Origin: Cellvibrio sp. 79
Lineage (GTDB): Bacteria; Pseudomonadota; Gammaproteobacteria; Pseudomonadales; Cellvibrionaceae
Assembly (NCBI GenBank): GCA_003056245.1
Contig: MVDH01000001.1
Span: forward strand, 222,794 to 286,793
Direction of reading: 5' to 3'
DNA: 64,000 nt
Numbering within the stretch: the first letter of the stretch is position 1; every line of letters starts with the position of its first letter. Below the pieces are notes generated by a model that did no database searches, was not told the DNA's origin, and saw only the letters and a program-made list of their open reading frames with translations. Shown here one piece after another: positions 18,259 through 27,558 of the stretch. The translations under genes and the position numbers were made by a program.

Positions 18259-19763
18259 TTCATGACGCGATCATTAAACCCGAGCCAATGCTGCAAGCGC
18301 AAAAGGTGGGGTGATATTTTGGCGGGCGCTATGCTCAGCGCCTCCTGAAGGAAATTTTTTGTTTCTGGCCTGAATACTAATAAACCTAATAACAAATAAC
18401 TCAACGCACCGACAAAAGCGATCAGTGGAATCTGGATGGATAGGGGTAAAGTTCCCAAATGGTTTTTGGTTACCCAACAAATTCCAAGCATAGTTGCGGA
18501 AGCGATATAGCTTGGCAAAATCGTTTTAATGATGACTGTAAATGAGCAGCCAAAATGGGATTGGAAAATAATTAAACCGAGGATTGCAGCAAAATATGTA
18601 GTCGCCATATAAGCCAGCGCCGCATAAATTAATCCTTTGGAAACCCAGAAGTATCCTAAAACCATGGTAACGATGAGCAAGCTCAATGTTAGCCCGAGTA
18701 CCCATAATGTTTTTCCCTGCGCAGTGAGCGCTGCATTGACTTGATAGCGAATAAGTAACGGCGCCGAACCGATTGCAATTAAACTCATTAACTCGCCACT
18801 AGCGCGCCATTTTTCACCGAATACCAGGACAATAAATTCCGGTGCTATCGCGGCCGTGCCAAAAAATATGGGTACTATGACAAAACTGCTCATACGCATT
18901 ATGCGCAAGCATGCATTGGCTCTGGCACCGAGGTCTTGCAGGCGCGCTAATGCCGGCAGCGCAGTTTGTTCCAGTGGCCGTACAATAATATCTTGCAAAA
19001 TAAACAGCGCGCGTCCGCCGATGCGATAGATCCCCAAGGCTGCTGGCCCCAGTAAAATTCCCACCATAAATTCCAGTACGGAACTGCACAGGGTATTAAT
19101 TAATTGCGCCAGCATTAGTGGCGAGGAAAATTTCAGTGCATGTTTGGCGTGGTGCCATACGAATTTAAATTCTGGCCACCAGCGCGCGCTGATTAATGTC
19201 ACAACAGTCACTAATAATTGCCCGCTTAATTGTTGTGCGACCAATGCCCAGACACCGTAGCCCTGCAGCGCCATTACTACACCGATGACACCGGATAAAA
19301 GACTTGCACTGATACTGCGCATCGCAATTACTTTGAAAGCGAATTCGCGTCGCAGTTTTCCTTCGTGAACGACTTTTATTCCCTCTAGTAAAAAGATAAT
19401 CACCAATGCTTGCAAAACCGGTACGGCGGCAGGGTCATAGTAACGTGCAGTTAATGGGCTTCCTGCGAACCATACGATTGCCGTAAAAATCACTGCATAA
19501 AAAATATTAAGGTAAAAGCAACTGGACGCGTATTCGTGGTTCCAGTCAGCGCGTTTCACAATAGCTTGTGAAATGCCACCATTTAAAATTATTTTTCCCG
19601 CTTCCACGACCAGAATGGCAAATACTGCCAAACCAATTTCGGTCGGTGAAAGAATGCGTGAAATAATAATAAATACCAGAAAGCTGACAATACTCATGCC
19701 GCTGGCAGCCAAACTCATCCAGGCAGTACTGTTAGTTAACTGCTGTTTTAGTCCCATAATCAA
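18255..19763 (-). CDS. Polysaccharide flippase (Wzx/GumJ type, MOP superfamily)
   Basis: 502 residues with about 12-14 hydrophobic segments across the whole length. The start (LTNSTAWMSLAASGMSIVSF) and the SPTEIGLAVFAILV section are typical of Wzx-like lipid-linked oligosaccharide flippases. It should move the undecaprenyl-PP-linked repeat unit across the inner membrane. It corresponds in position and length to GumJ. It lies 21 bp after the GumM-like gene and overlaps the following transferase. Confidence 0.9.
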   Translation of the reverse strand: MIMGLKQQLTNSTAWMSLAASGMSIVSFLVFIIISRILSPTEIGLAVFAILVVEAGKIILNGGISQAIVKRADWNHEYASSCFYLNIFYAVIFTAIVWFAGSPLTARYYDPAAVPVLQALVIIFLLEGIKVVHEGKLRREFAFKVIAMRSISASLLSGVIGVVMALQGYGVWALVAQQLSGQLLVTVVTLISARWWPEFKFVWHHAKHALKFSSPLMLAQLINTLCSSVLEFMVGILLGPAALGIYRIGGRALFILQDIIVRPLEQTALPALARLQDLGARANACLRIMRMSSFVIVPIFFGTAAIAPEFIVLVFGEKWRASGELMSLIAIGSAPLLIRYQVNAALTAQGKTLWVLGLTLSLLIVTMVLGYFWVSKGLIYAALAYMATTYFAAILGLIIFQSHFGCSFTVIIKTILPSYIASATMLGICWVTKNHLGTLPLSIQIPLIAFVGALSYLLLGLLVFRPETKNFLQEALSIAPAKISPHLLRLQHWLGFNDRVMK

Positions 19764-19784
19764 TCCAAAAACTTTTTAAAAAAA

Positions 19785-20525
19785 TCAGCTCAGGCTTTTG
19801 CCCTGGCGTAAACATAATTGCAGGAAGACGATAATGTCCACGGTGTAGCGCCGCAATAAACGGCTTGGCTCAAGGCAGAGACGATAAAACCATTCCAAAC
19901 GCAAACGCTGGAAAATTTGTGGCGCGCGCGGTTTATCGCCAGCGAGGAAATCCAGTAGTGCACCGACACCAATTAATACATTTGCTTGCAGTTGGGTACG
20001 ATGCTGGATAATCCATTGCTCTTGATAGGGGTTGCCCATCGCCACCAGAACAACATTGGCGCCGCTATTGTTAATGGTTTCAACAAGTGCTTGGGTATCG
20101 CGCGCTTCATCGTAGCCATTGCGGTAACCCACTACTTGAATCTTTAGTTCTTCTTGAAGTCGCTGTGCCGCTCGCTGTGCGATTCCCGGTTTGGCGCCGA
20201 GTAAAAACACTTTGGCATCTGCACCTAATTGCTGCAAGAAAAACGGTGTAAAGTCGGTGCCATTCAAATTTTCGCGAAATTTTTTCTTGTGTATTAACCA
20301 GGTGGCGATATCGATACCGACACCGTCATTGACGATCAGTGTATTGCTATTGGTTAACGCACTTTTTTGTGGCTGGCATTTCACAATAAAATTGGTGTTG
20401 GCAAACAATAATGTGGTTTGCTGGTGCGCCATATTTTCTTGCAACTGATCTGCAAGGTGTTTGCTGCTGGTTGATTGGATAGCAAAACCACCCAGCGGAA
20501 TAATTTCAGAATTTTCCCTGCTCAT
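19785..20525 (-). CDS. GumM-like beta-1,4-glucosyltransferase (WecG/TagA/CpsF family)
   Basis: 246 residues of family GT26. Family signatures: FANTNFIVKCQ, VNDGVGIDIATWL, NGTDFTPFFLQQL, VFLLGAKPGIAQRAAQRL, VVLVAMGNPYQEQWI and the C-terminal LRLEWFYRLCLEPSRLLRRY. In xanthan and acetan synthesis GumM/AceB of this family adds the second glucose to make cellobiosyl-PP-lipid. Given GumH and GumK homologues in the same operon, that role is likely. The start overlaps the stop of the GumK-like gene by one base (TAATG), implying translational coupling. Confidence 0.9.
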   Translation of the reverse strand: MSRENSEIIPLGGFAIQSTSSKHLADQLQENMAHQQTTLLFANTNFIVKCQPQKSALTNSNTLIVNDGVGIDIATWLIHKKKFRENLNGTDFTPFFLQQLGADAKVFLLGAKPGIAQRAAQRLQEELKIQVVGYRNGYDEARDTQALVETINNSGANVVLVAMGNPYQEQWIIQHRTQLQANVLIGVGALLDFLAGDKPRAPQIFQRLRLEWFYRLCLEPSRLLRRYTVDIIVFLQLCLRQGKSLS

Positions 20526-21682
20526 TAAGCAAATACTCCTGTGTCACTAAAGTTGTGCGGGGCGAGCATTCGCTCGGTTACCTGGCGCCAATTAAGTACG
20601 GTATGTTTAGCGATAGGCGTGGGTGGGGCAAGCGCTTTTGAAATCGCAGCAACGATAGATTCTTCATCGCCAATTTCATAACCAAAACGATTTGAATAAT
20701 CAGCCGCAATAAAGTGTGGGCAAATCGCCGGAAGACCAAAGAATGCATATTGCGTTAATTTGAGCGATGTATCACGCAGGTACGCGGGTAAATTAACACT
20801 GGAATAGGGAGCAATTCCCAGCGTGGCATGTTTGATATAGGGCAAGGTTTTATCAAATGGCATTTCGCCGTAAACAGTAACGTTATCGCCGTATTCCGTG
20901 TGACGCGGATGACAAGAGCCGATGATATGGAAATGAATATTCGGAAAACGTTTGGCCGCGATAACAAAAAAATTCGGATCAAATAACATGGAACCAACAG
21001 ATACTGCATGGATTCCGGGACCGTAGGGCGAAGGGTTTGCTTTCTCTTCCACGGTTGGATCAATTCCTTGCGGAGCAAATACCAGATTGTGTGTGGATGG
21101 AATGGTTTCAGCGAGCGCTTTGGATGGCAACACAATGGTATCAATCTTTTCTGCAATGCGATTGAAGGTGTTGCTCACGTAGGTTGCTACGTCAATGGTT
21201 TTAAGTGCATCCGACGCACGATAAATAATTTTTGCTTCCGGATTCAGGCGCTTGATCAAATCGAAAAAAATAGGTGCTACACCACTTTCCAAAACAATGA
21301 CATCGGAATCGATAATCCATTCGCGCAGTACGCTGTTAAATCCATAACCGTAAATATGGTACATCAATGACTCAAAGGGGCGGATTCGAATCGGATGAAT
21401 CAATGTTTTCCATAAATAACATTCCACACCATCGTGGTTCACAATTTTATTCGCTTGATCATCGAGCGATAGGCGTGGATCTTGTTTGTAGCGCGACAAA
21501 AAACTGTAGCGCAAGGAAAAAAAACGCGTGCAACCCATCTTGGCGAGTTCAGCAGCAATAAAATGCATTCCCGCTTTGCGTGGCGAGCGGTAATCATGCG
21601 CAGATAACAATAAAAAACGCGGCCGTGTTGATGGAAGCTGGTTGGATTCCAACGGTTTTTCTATATGTGTTGCAGAAGACAT
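20525..21682 (-). CDS. GumK-like glucuronosyltransferase
   Basis: About 385 residues. It follows Xanthomonas GumK (GT70) closely as I remember it: FLLLSAHDYRSPRKAGMHFI, FFSLRYSFLSRYKQDPRLSL, DVIVLESGVAPIFFDLIKR, IYRASDALKTIDVATYV, GIHAVSVGSMLFDPNFFV, YGDNVTVYGEMPFDKTLPYI and TQYAFFGLPAICPHFI. GumK transfers glucuronic acid from UDP-GlcA to the alpha-mannose of the lipid-linked trisaccharide. I use the ATG at 21682 because AAGGAG precedes it with ideal spacing, while the ATG at 21697 overlaps that same motif. Confidence 0.92.
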   Translation of the reverse strand: MSSATHIEKPLESNQLPSTRPRFLLLSAHDYRSPRKAGMHFIAAELAKMGCTRFFSLRYSFLSRYKQDPRLSLDDQANKIVNHDGVECYLWKTLIHPIRIRPFESLMYHIYGYGFNSVLREWIIDSDVIVLESGVAPIFFDLIKRLNPEAKIIYRASDALKTIDVATYVSNTFNRIAEKIDTIVLPSKALAETIPSTHNLVFAPQGIDPTVEEKANPSPYGPGIHAVSVGSMLFDPNFFVIAAKRFPNIHFHIIGSCHPRHTEYGDNVTVYGEMPFDKTLPYIKHATLGIAPYSSVNLPAYLRDTSLKLTQYAFFGLPAICPHFIAADYSNRFGYEIGDEESIVAAISKALAPPTPIAKHTVLNWRQVTERMLAPHNFSDTGVFA

Positions 21683-21693
21683 ACGTTGCTCCT

Positions 21694-22821
21694 TCAATTA
21701 GCGCTAGACGAGCTGTAACTGGTGGGATAGCTACTACTGCCACTGCCGGGGGCTTGGGGTGGGCTTAATGAGTGGCTTTCAGGTCGATAAAAATAGGCTT
21801 GTAACGGTGCCCATTGTGGCGAGAGCGGTTGGCCTGCAGCGCTCAAGGCAAAGTGATAATTTCCCCACCAACGTCCAGCTGCCCAATAGGTCCACCCGCG
21901 CCAGGGCGGGGATTTGGTCAGGTCCAGCATACGCGTCAGTGCGGCAAGGCATTCCGGGGAGTTGGGAACACCAAATTCGCCCAGGAACAGTTGTTGGTTG
22001 TTTTCGATTGCCCAGGCGCTGATGCGTTCGAATTTGCTGTTGAACTCGTCGGCGGGGCGGCAGCCTGCACCCGTTGTTGCGGTGTGGGTGCCGGAATAAT
22101 CCTTATCTGTGTATTGATGAACTTCCAGTACGGTGCGATTCAACGGATCGCTCAAATCATCAAACTCGGTTGCGTTACTCGCGAGTAGTCCTGCAAACCA
22201 ATCATGTACGCCACTCCAGCGGCCGCCGCTCACAAAGATCAGGTTAGTGGCTTTGGCATCGCGCAATGCTTTGAGTGTTTTCTTGGATAATTCCGCCCAG
22301 TCAGCGAGGGGCATATTTGCCGGTTCATTCATCAAGCCGAAAATAGTTTGGGTGGGATCGTTAAATTCTTTGGCGACCTTTAACCAGAACTCGATAAAAG
22401 CAGCGTCCAGTGGGCCATCGTCGCCCATCTTGTTGCTGTAGTAGCCGGCGAAATTATGCAAATCCAGCAGCACACAAAGGCCGCGGCTGTTGGCACTGGC
22501 GATACTCGCGCGCATCCTGCCCAGTTCTGCGGCATCCAGTGGGCCATCAAGCGCGGGTTGCAATCGTTCCCAACGGAATGGAAAACGAATGATGTTTGCG
22601 CCTTGCTCGGCAAAAAAGCTCAGGTCACCCGGCACCGGGTAGGTGTAGTCCTTGTACGGCGTTCCCGGCAAACTTTTTAAGTTGAATTCGGCACCGGCGA
22701 CATTTACACCGGTGAGCCTGCCCTGATCCAGGCAGCCAGCTATCACTTCCGGACCAAAGCCGGCACAGGCACCAAACAAGGCGCTAAAACCGACGGATTT
22801 AACTGCATTGGAAGCGTTCAT
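21694..22821 (-). CDS. GH5 family endoglucanase-like glycoside hydrolase within the EPS operon
   Basis: 375 residues, one GH5-type (beta/alpha)8 domain. Acid/base Glu166 lies in FGLMNEPA and the nucleophile Glu282 in FLGEFGVPNS; LLDLHNFAGYY and VLEVHQYTD are further GH5 landmarks. The N terminus is weakly hydrophobic and contains IAGC, a possible but atypical lipobox, so export is likely but not certain. A short Ser/Pro/Tyr tail (SGSSSYPTSYSSSSAN) follows the domain. Being translated between gumH and gumK homologues, it may trim or release the cellulose-like backbone of the polymer; degradation of external cellulose is the alternative. Confidence 0.9.
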   Translation of the reverse strand: MNASNAVKSVGFSALFGACAGFGPEVIAGCLDQGRLTGVNVAGAEFNLKSLPGTPYKDYTYPVPGDLSFFAEQGANIIRFPFRWERLQPALDGPLDAAELGRMRASIASANSRGLCVLLDLHNFAGYYSNKMGDDGPLDAAFIEFWLKVAKEFNDPTQTIFGLMNEPANMPLADWAELSKKTLKALRDAKATNLIFVSGGRWSGVHDWFAGLLASNATEFDDLSDPLNRTVLEVHQYTDKDYSGTHTATTGAGCRPADEFNSKFERISAWAIENNQQLFLGEFGVPNSPECLAALTRMLDLTKSPPWRGWTYWAAGRWWGNYHFALSAAGQPLSPQWAPLQAYFYRPESHSLSPPQAPGSGSSSYPTSYSSSSAN

Positions 22822-22826
22822 AGTAA

Positions 22827-23972
22827 CTACCCCTCTGCAACGGTTAACTGGTTATAGAGCGTTAGGTAGCGATCAGCTACTGCGGGCCAGGCATAACGCC
22901 CGGCAAACTCCTGCGCTTTTGCCTTGCGCTCTTGATAAGCGGCTTCACCCTGCTGGTGTAATTGCAGGAGTTGGGCGATGGCTGCTGTCGCCTGATGCTC
23001 GGCATCAATGCAATAGCTCAAGCCGGATTCGTTCATCAGCCGTTGAAAGGGCGGAATATTGCTTAGCAATGGAGTAAGGCCAGCGCTCATGGCTTCAATC
23101 GGCGCGATACCAAAACCTTCGTGGCGAGAGAGGCACAAGAAGTAACTGGATTGCTTGATCAGCGCCCGGATCTCTTCGTCGCTGGGGTTGGCTGCCAAAG
23201 TGACCGCATGGCTTAACCCCAGGTTTTGAACCTTATCGGCCAGTTCGCTCAGGGTATGGTCGTACTCTCTTCCGGCAATAATCAAACGCCATTCAGGGCG
23301 CAATTGGTGCAGGCGGGAAAATAATTCCAGCGAAGGCAATAGCCCTTTATTGGATGACCAGCGGCCAAAGTAAATCAGCGTTGGGGTCAGTGTTGGGGAT
23401 GATTGTCCAGCGTATTTTTCCACATCAACCCCGTTTTCAATCACTTGTAATTGGCGGGGGTGGGTGATCTGCTGGAACATATCCCCATCATTGGCACTGG
23501 TGGCAACGACTTTGGTGTAGGCCTTGGCCGACAGGCGCGAAATATTATTGAAGTACACCTGTTTCAGGCGCGATGCAAAACTGGTGTGGAAAAAGCCGCC
23601 GTGTGTGGAAAGCATGAGTGGTCGTCGATGCAACCATTTGGTGGCGGCGAGGAAGTCGTAGAAAAAATCTACCCCGTGCACATGAATCACATCCGCTTCG
23701 CGCAAATATTTGAACACACCCAGGCAAATCGGGTAGCGGCTGGAGCCTTGGTAAGGCAAGCGAATAACTTCAATACCATCAATGAGTTCGCGTTCGGGCA
23801 GTATTTCCGCCGAATTACGGAACAGGCGATTCAGGGTAATAATTCGCGTAGCCCGGTGGCCTGAACGCAATTGATGACGAGCGATATTGCGTACCACTTC
23901 TTCCATTCCGCCAATGGAAGGAAGGTATTGGCGAACGATATGAGTGACGCGGAGCGGACTGGCACTAGTCAT
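22827..23972 (-). CDS. GumH-like alpha-mannosyltransferase (GT4)
   Basis: 381 residues. Matches Xanthomonas GumH throughout as remembered: THIVRQYLPSIGGMEEVVRN at the start, GSSRYPI, DVIHVHGVDFFYDFLAATK, MLSTHGGFFHTSFASRLKQV, VIENGVDVEKYAGQ, LIYFGRWSSNKGLLPSLEL, WRLIIAGREYD and FLCLSRHEGFGIAPIEAMSA with the GT4 E-x7-E motif. GumH/AceC transfers mannose from GDP-mannose to cellobiosyl-PP-undecaprenol. Overlaps the polymerase gene by 8 bp upstream and precedes the GH5 gene by 5 bp. Confidence 0.93.
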   Translation of the reverse strand: MTSASPLRVTHIVRQYLPSIGGMEEVVRNIARHQLRSGHRATRIITLNRLFRNSAEILPERELIDGIEVIRLPYQGSSRYPICLGVFKYLREADVIHVHGVDFFYDFLAATKWLHRRPLMLSTHGGFFHTSFASRLKQVYFNNISRLSAKAYTKVVATSANDGDMFQQITHPRQLQVIENGVDVEKYAGQSSPTLTPTLIYFGRWSSNKGLLPSLELFSRLHQLRPEWRLIIAGREYDHTLSELADKVQNLGLSHAVTLAANPSDEEIRALIKQSSYFLCLSRHEGFGIAPIEAMSAGLTPLLSNIPPFQRLMNESGLSYCIDAEHQATAAIAQLLQLHQQGEAAYQERKAKAQEFAGRYAWPAVADRYLTLYNQLTVAEG

Positions 23973-25251
23973 GGCGTGGTGCTCCCGATGCTATTTGGGT
24001 TGATGTGGCTGGTAATTGCAGGCTGGAGCCCAACAAAAACCAGAGCAGCGCAGCACTTTTCAAGGCGAAGAATGAAAAGCCGCTGATGCAGAGTAAGAGC
24101 GATAAGTAAATTGCCGCCAGAGCGCGGAAGCGTTGGCTGATCGAATCAGTGATGGGCAAAAGCCAGAAACACGCCCAAAAAATCAGGCATAACGGCAAGC
24201 TGTACGTGTTGAATAAATGGGCGTAGCCCACATCGGCGTAAATAACGCCATTACTGATACCAAGCAGGCTGTTTAAATCAAAATCCATTAATACTTTGCC
24301 GCTGAATTCCAGGCGGCCATGGAAGTCATCACTCGACATCTCGAACACTGGACCGGTGGCAATACTCCCCAGATAAAGCAAACCGGCGAGCGCAAGGAAA
24401 GGGGTGAGCAGCGCGGTGTTTAGCAGCGGGCCATGTAAAAGGATACGTACGACAACCATCAGGCTCAGTGACGCCATGGCAAAGCGGGAGTCAGATAACA
24501 CCATGAGAAAGACTGCTGATCCGACGAAAAACATCATATTGCGCCATTGGCTAAAGGGCTTGCTCATACCCCATGCGGCACATAATACGGCGAAGTTACC
24601 CAGTGAAACCGGCTCCAGAAACACTGAAGAAACCCGATGGCTTCCCAGTAAGCCGGGCAGGAAAGTACGGCCTATTCCTTCCGGACGTGTGCCGTTGAGT
24701 TGTAATTTGCTGTCGCGTACGTAATCGGTAATGGGTTGTAAATTGCCCGTGTTTACGTAGTAACTGAAGATGTCAAAGAAGTTGGTGTAGGTGTCCAGGA
24801 ATAACAATTCGCATAAACCAAGTGCACTCACCATAGCGATCGCTGCTTTCAAAACGTTATCAGCGATGGCGATGCTACCCAGGTTGCAGCCTGCCCAGAA
24901 AAAAATCAGCGGGATTAACAGATCGCGAAACGCTTTGGCGTTGAGCTGGCCATTAACCAGCGTCAGCAGGCAGAGTACACCGGCAATCAGGCAAGCGAGG
25001 ATGATTGTTCCCGGCAACAGGCGTTTGGCCAGTAACGGAATGCAGGCGAGCAAAATGACCAGTTCACTCGCACCGATAAATGTGCGCGAGACCGGCATAA
25101 CTAGGGTATTAAGTAAGCACAGCATCGCCTGATAGCCTATACAGGCAAGCAAAATGGCGATGATGAGCTTTTGCTCATAGCCCGCTGGCTGTGCCATCCC
25201 GGGTAAAGAACTAACCGGGGCGGCACCAGGAGTCGCAGCCAGGTAACTCAT
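23965..25251 (-). CDS. GumE-like polysaccharide polymerase (Wzy type)
   Basis: About 428 residues with ten or more hydrophobic segments and no strong sequence motif, as usual for Wzy/GumE polymerases. Position between the Wzc-like block and GumH matches the gum gene order. It should join flipped repeat units at the periplasmic face. I place the start at ATG 25251, preceded by AGGCAGGA that overlaps the stop of the upstream gene, rather than the TTG at 25284 that would overlap it by 23 bp. Confidence 0.8.
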   Translation of the reverse strand: MSYLAATPGAAPVSSLPGMAQPAGYEQKLIIAILLACIGYQAMLCLLNTLVMPVSRTFIGASELVILLACIPLLAKRLLPGTIILACLIAGVLCLLTLVNGQLNAKAFRDLLIPLIFFWAGCNLGSIAIADNVLKAAIAMVSALGLCELLFLDTYTNFFDIFSYYVNTGNLQPITDYVRDSKLQLNGTRPEGIGRTFLPGLLGSHRVSSVFLEPVSLGNFAVLCAAWGMSKPFSQWRNMMFFVGSAVFLMVLSDSRFAMASLSLMVVVRILLHGPLLNTALLTPFLALAGLLYLGSIATGPVFEMSSDDFHGRLEFSGKVLMDFDLNSLLGISNGVIYADVGYAHLFNTYSLPLCLIFWACFWLLPITDSISQRFRALAAIYLSLLLCISGFSFFALKSAALLWFLLGSSLQLPATSTQIASGAPRHD

Positions 25252-25261
25252 AAATCCTGCC

Positions 25262-26128
25262 TTAGCGATAGAGTGCAGTGCCAACTAACCGGACACCCAG
25301 ATCGCGCAGACGCTGGCAAATATCAGCGAGCGCGCGGGTGCGGGTGTGATGGGTGTGGGTGACGAGTAACGCGGCGCCTGATTGCACGGCAACCAATTGC
25401 GCATCGCGATTGGAATTCATCGGCGCTGTACTGATTAACACTACATCAAAGAGTTGTTGCGATTGGTGCAAAAAGTCCCGGTAGGGGTTGCCTGCCAACA
25501 GCTCCTGGGGATTGGGAGCCTGGGTACCTGCAGGCATCAACCATAATCCGGGCACTTCACTAATAGGTATGGGTGCCAGGGTTTGGCGCCCGGCAAGGCG
25601 ATCAGCCAAACCGGGGGCGTAGGGATGAATACCAAATAACGGATTCAGGTTGGAGTTGCGTAAATTGGTATCAATCAGGAGGGTGCGGTGACCCAGTTGC
25701 GAAAAACTGATCGCCAGATTGGCAGCAGTCAGGCCAATTTGGTCGGCGTTGTCGCTTGCGATTATCGCCAATGAGCGTTGCGGCTGCGGTTGGAAATAAC
25801 GTACCAGTAACTCACTGCGCAGGCTGCGCAGTGCTTCAGCCTGCAGCCCATCGGGCTGGAACAGGGTGCTTAATTGGGGATCCAGCTTACTCGTGCTGGC
25901 CGGCGGTGCAGTGTAGGCAAATTGCTCGGCGAGGATAGCGTTGATATCTGCCTGGGTCACCAGACCCAATTTCATTGCAATGTCACCAAATCGCTGGCCG
26001 GATTGAGCCTGGGCATTGGCGATTGCGCTTAGGTCGCGTGCGCTGAGCTTGCCCCGTGCTACCAACATTGATCCCATTCGTTGGGCATTGGTGGCTTCGC
26101 TATCGAGGGACTTGGCTAGATCGTTCAT
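25262..26128 (-). CDS. CpsD/EpsG-like ATPase-fold protein with degenerate nucleotide-binding motifs
   Basis: 288 residues. Residues about 15-75 resemble the N-terminal domain of GspE/PilB-type proteins (RGKLSARDLSAIANAQ, FGDIAMKLGLVTQADINAIL). Residues 95-285 follow the BY-kinase/CpsD fold: EALRSLRSELLVR, then LAIIASDNADQIGLTAANLA where the Walker A lysine motif should stand, then RTLLIDTNLRNSNLNPLFG (Walker A') and FDVVLISTAPMNSN (Walker B region). The G-x4-GK[ST] lysine is absent and the Walker B Asp is replaced. There is no C-terminal tyrosine cluster. A regulatory rather than kinase role is likely. Start overlaps gumC by 4 bp. Confidence 0.8.
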   Translation of the reverse strand: MNDLAKSLDSEATNAQRMGSMLVARGKLSARDLSAIANAQAQSGQRFGDIAMKLGLVTQADINAILAEQFAYTAPPASTSKLDPQLSTLFQPDGLQAEALRSLRSELLVRYFQPQPQRSLAIIASDNADQIGLTAANLAISFSQLGHRTLLIDTNLRNSNLNPLFGIHPYAPGLADRLAGRQTLAPIPISEVPGLWLMPAGTQAPNPQELLAGNPYRDFLHQSQQLFDVVLISTAPMNSNRDAQLVAVQSGAALLVTHTHHTRTRALADICQRLRDLGVRLVGTALYR

Positions 26129-27519
26129 CTGCGTGCCTCCTTGGAAGTAAGCGCCTTCGGTGAGGCGAGGTGGGGAATACTGGCCAGTACGATTAGCCCT
26201 AAGCCGCGCTCCAGGTCACTTTGATGGCGAATGCGTTGATCCAGCCATTCCAGGCACAGCGCTAAGCCGGTACCGATAAACAAACCGGCCAACACTGCCA
26301 GAAACAAGGCAGTACGTAAGCTTGGTGTGGCAGGTCGGCTAGGTGCCATGGCTTTGTTTAAAACCGCGATATCCGTAGCTGCAATCTGGCTCTCCAAACG
26401 GGTTTGGGCGGTGCGGGCAAGGGCTGCGTCGTAGGCGGCTTGGGCGTTATCTACTTCTTGCTTGAGCAAGGCTAATTCGTTGCGGTTACGGCTTAATTGC
26501 AATACCAATTCTTTTTGTGTTGCCAGCTCTGCACTTAATTGCTTTTCCTGGGCTTGGGAAAGTTCAACAGAGGATTGCAAGCTGCCGCTAATCAGCTCTT
26601 GCATCCGGTTCATCTGCTGCCGCAATGCATCCACTTCACTCCGGGCCTGGCGATACTGGGGGTGATTCTCACCGACCTGTGTGGCCAGATCTTTCAAGCG
26701 GGCCTGTGCCTGCGCCAAATCCGTTGCCAGTTTCTGTACTTGCGGATTATCCAGGGTGCGGGTTTCCAGTTGACCGCGTTTGGTATTGGCGATCTGGTCG
26801 CTGCGGCTCTTCGAAGTGAGGCGCTCGTTTTGTACCGCCAATAGCAATGAAGAAAGCTCGGCCAGCTTGGCGGATTCAAGGTCCAGGCGATCCGAGGTGG
26901 CGAGAATATTGTGTTGTTCCTGGTAAGTAGAAAGGGCGTTTTGCCGCTCGATTAATTCAGCGCGCAATTGTGCCAATTGCTTGTTATACCACTCGGTGGT
27001 TTGGCGAGCAGGTTCAGTGCGCAATTCCAGATTGGTGTAGATGTACGCTTCGGCAAAACCATCGGCTAGTGTTGCAGCTAATTGCGGGTCAAGCGCGCGG
27101 AATGTGATTCCCAAAACGCTGCTATCGCGCTTGGGGATAACTTCCATTCCTTGTGCAAGGAAGCCGAGTACGCGCCTGCGGTCCACTTCTTCATCACCAC
27201 TTAACGTAACTGCATTGGCAAGGGTAGGGCCTTTCAGCAAATCGAGGTTATCGATCACCCGGTTGGCGACATTACGGCTGCGAATAATATCGGCCTGGGT
27301 CGTCAGGTAAGCTGCATTTAAGCGCGAGGGTTGTGCCTGGCCGCTGATGGGGTCCCATCCCCGGCTATCCACGATCAAATCAGTGGTCGCCTGGTAAAGC
27401 CGTGGTTTCAAAGACACGGCGGCAATGGCAACAATTACCGCTGCCAGGGCTGAACCGAGAATAATCCAGCGGCGCGCGATCAGAATCGCAAATAAGCTAT
27501 TTAATGTCAGGGTATGCAT
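26125..27519 (-). CDS. GumC/Wzc-like chain-length determinant (PCP) protein
   Basis: 464 residues. An N-terminal Wzz domain with a membrane segment at about 17-37 (IILGSALAAVIVAIAAVSL) is followed by a large periplasmic coiled coil rich in Ala, Gln and Leu (about 170-400). A second membrane segment (LRTALFLAVLAGLFIGTGLA) follows the Pro-rich motif PSRPATPS. It controls polymer length and links the inner-membrane machinery to the outer-membrane exporter. No kinase domain is fused; the degenerate CpsD-like protein is encoded immediately after with a 4-bp overlap. Confidence 0.9.
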   Translation of the reverse strand: MHTLTLNSLFAILIARRWIILGSALAAVIVAIAAVSLKPRLYQATTDLIVDSRGWDPISGQAQPSRLNAAYLTTQADIIRSRNVANRVIDNLDLLKGPTLANAVTLSGDEEVDRRRVLGFLAQGMEVIPKRDSSVLGITFRALDPQLAATLADGFAEAYIYTNLELRTEPARQTTEWYNKQLAQLRAELIERQNALSTYQEQHNILATSDRLDLESAKLAELSSLLLAVQNERLTSKSRSDQIANTKRGQLETRTLDNPQVQKLATDLAQAQARLKDLATQVGENHPQYRQARSEVDALRQQMNRMQELISGSLQSSVELSQAQEKQLSAELATQKELVLQLSRNRNELALLKQEVDNAQAAYDAALARTAQTRLESQIAATDIAVLNKAMAPSRPATPSLRTALFLAVLAGLFIGTGLALCLEWLDQRIRHQSDLERGLGLIVLASIPHLASPKALTSKEARR

Positions 27520-27558
27520 TTTCGTCTCCGTACCTACATTAGTGACTACAGGCAGTGT

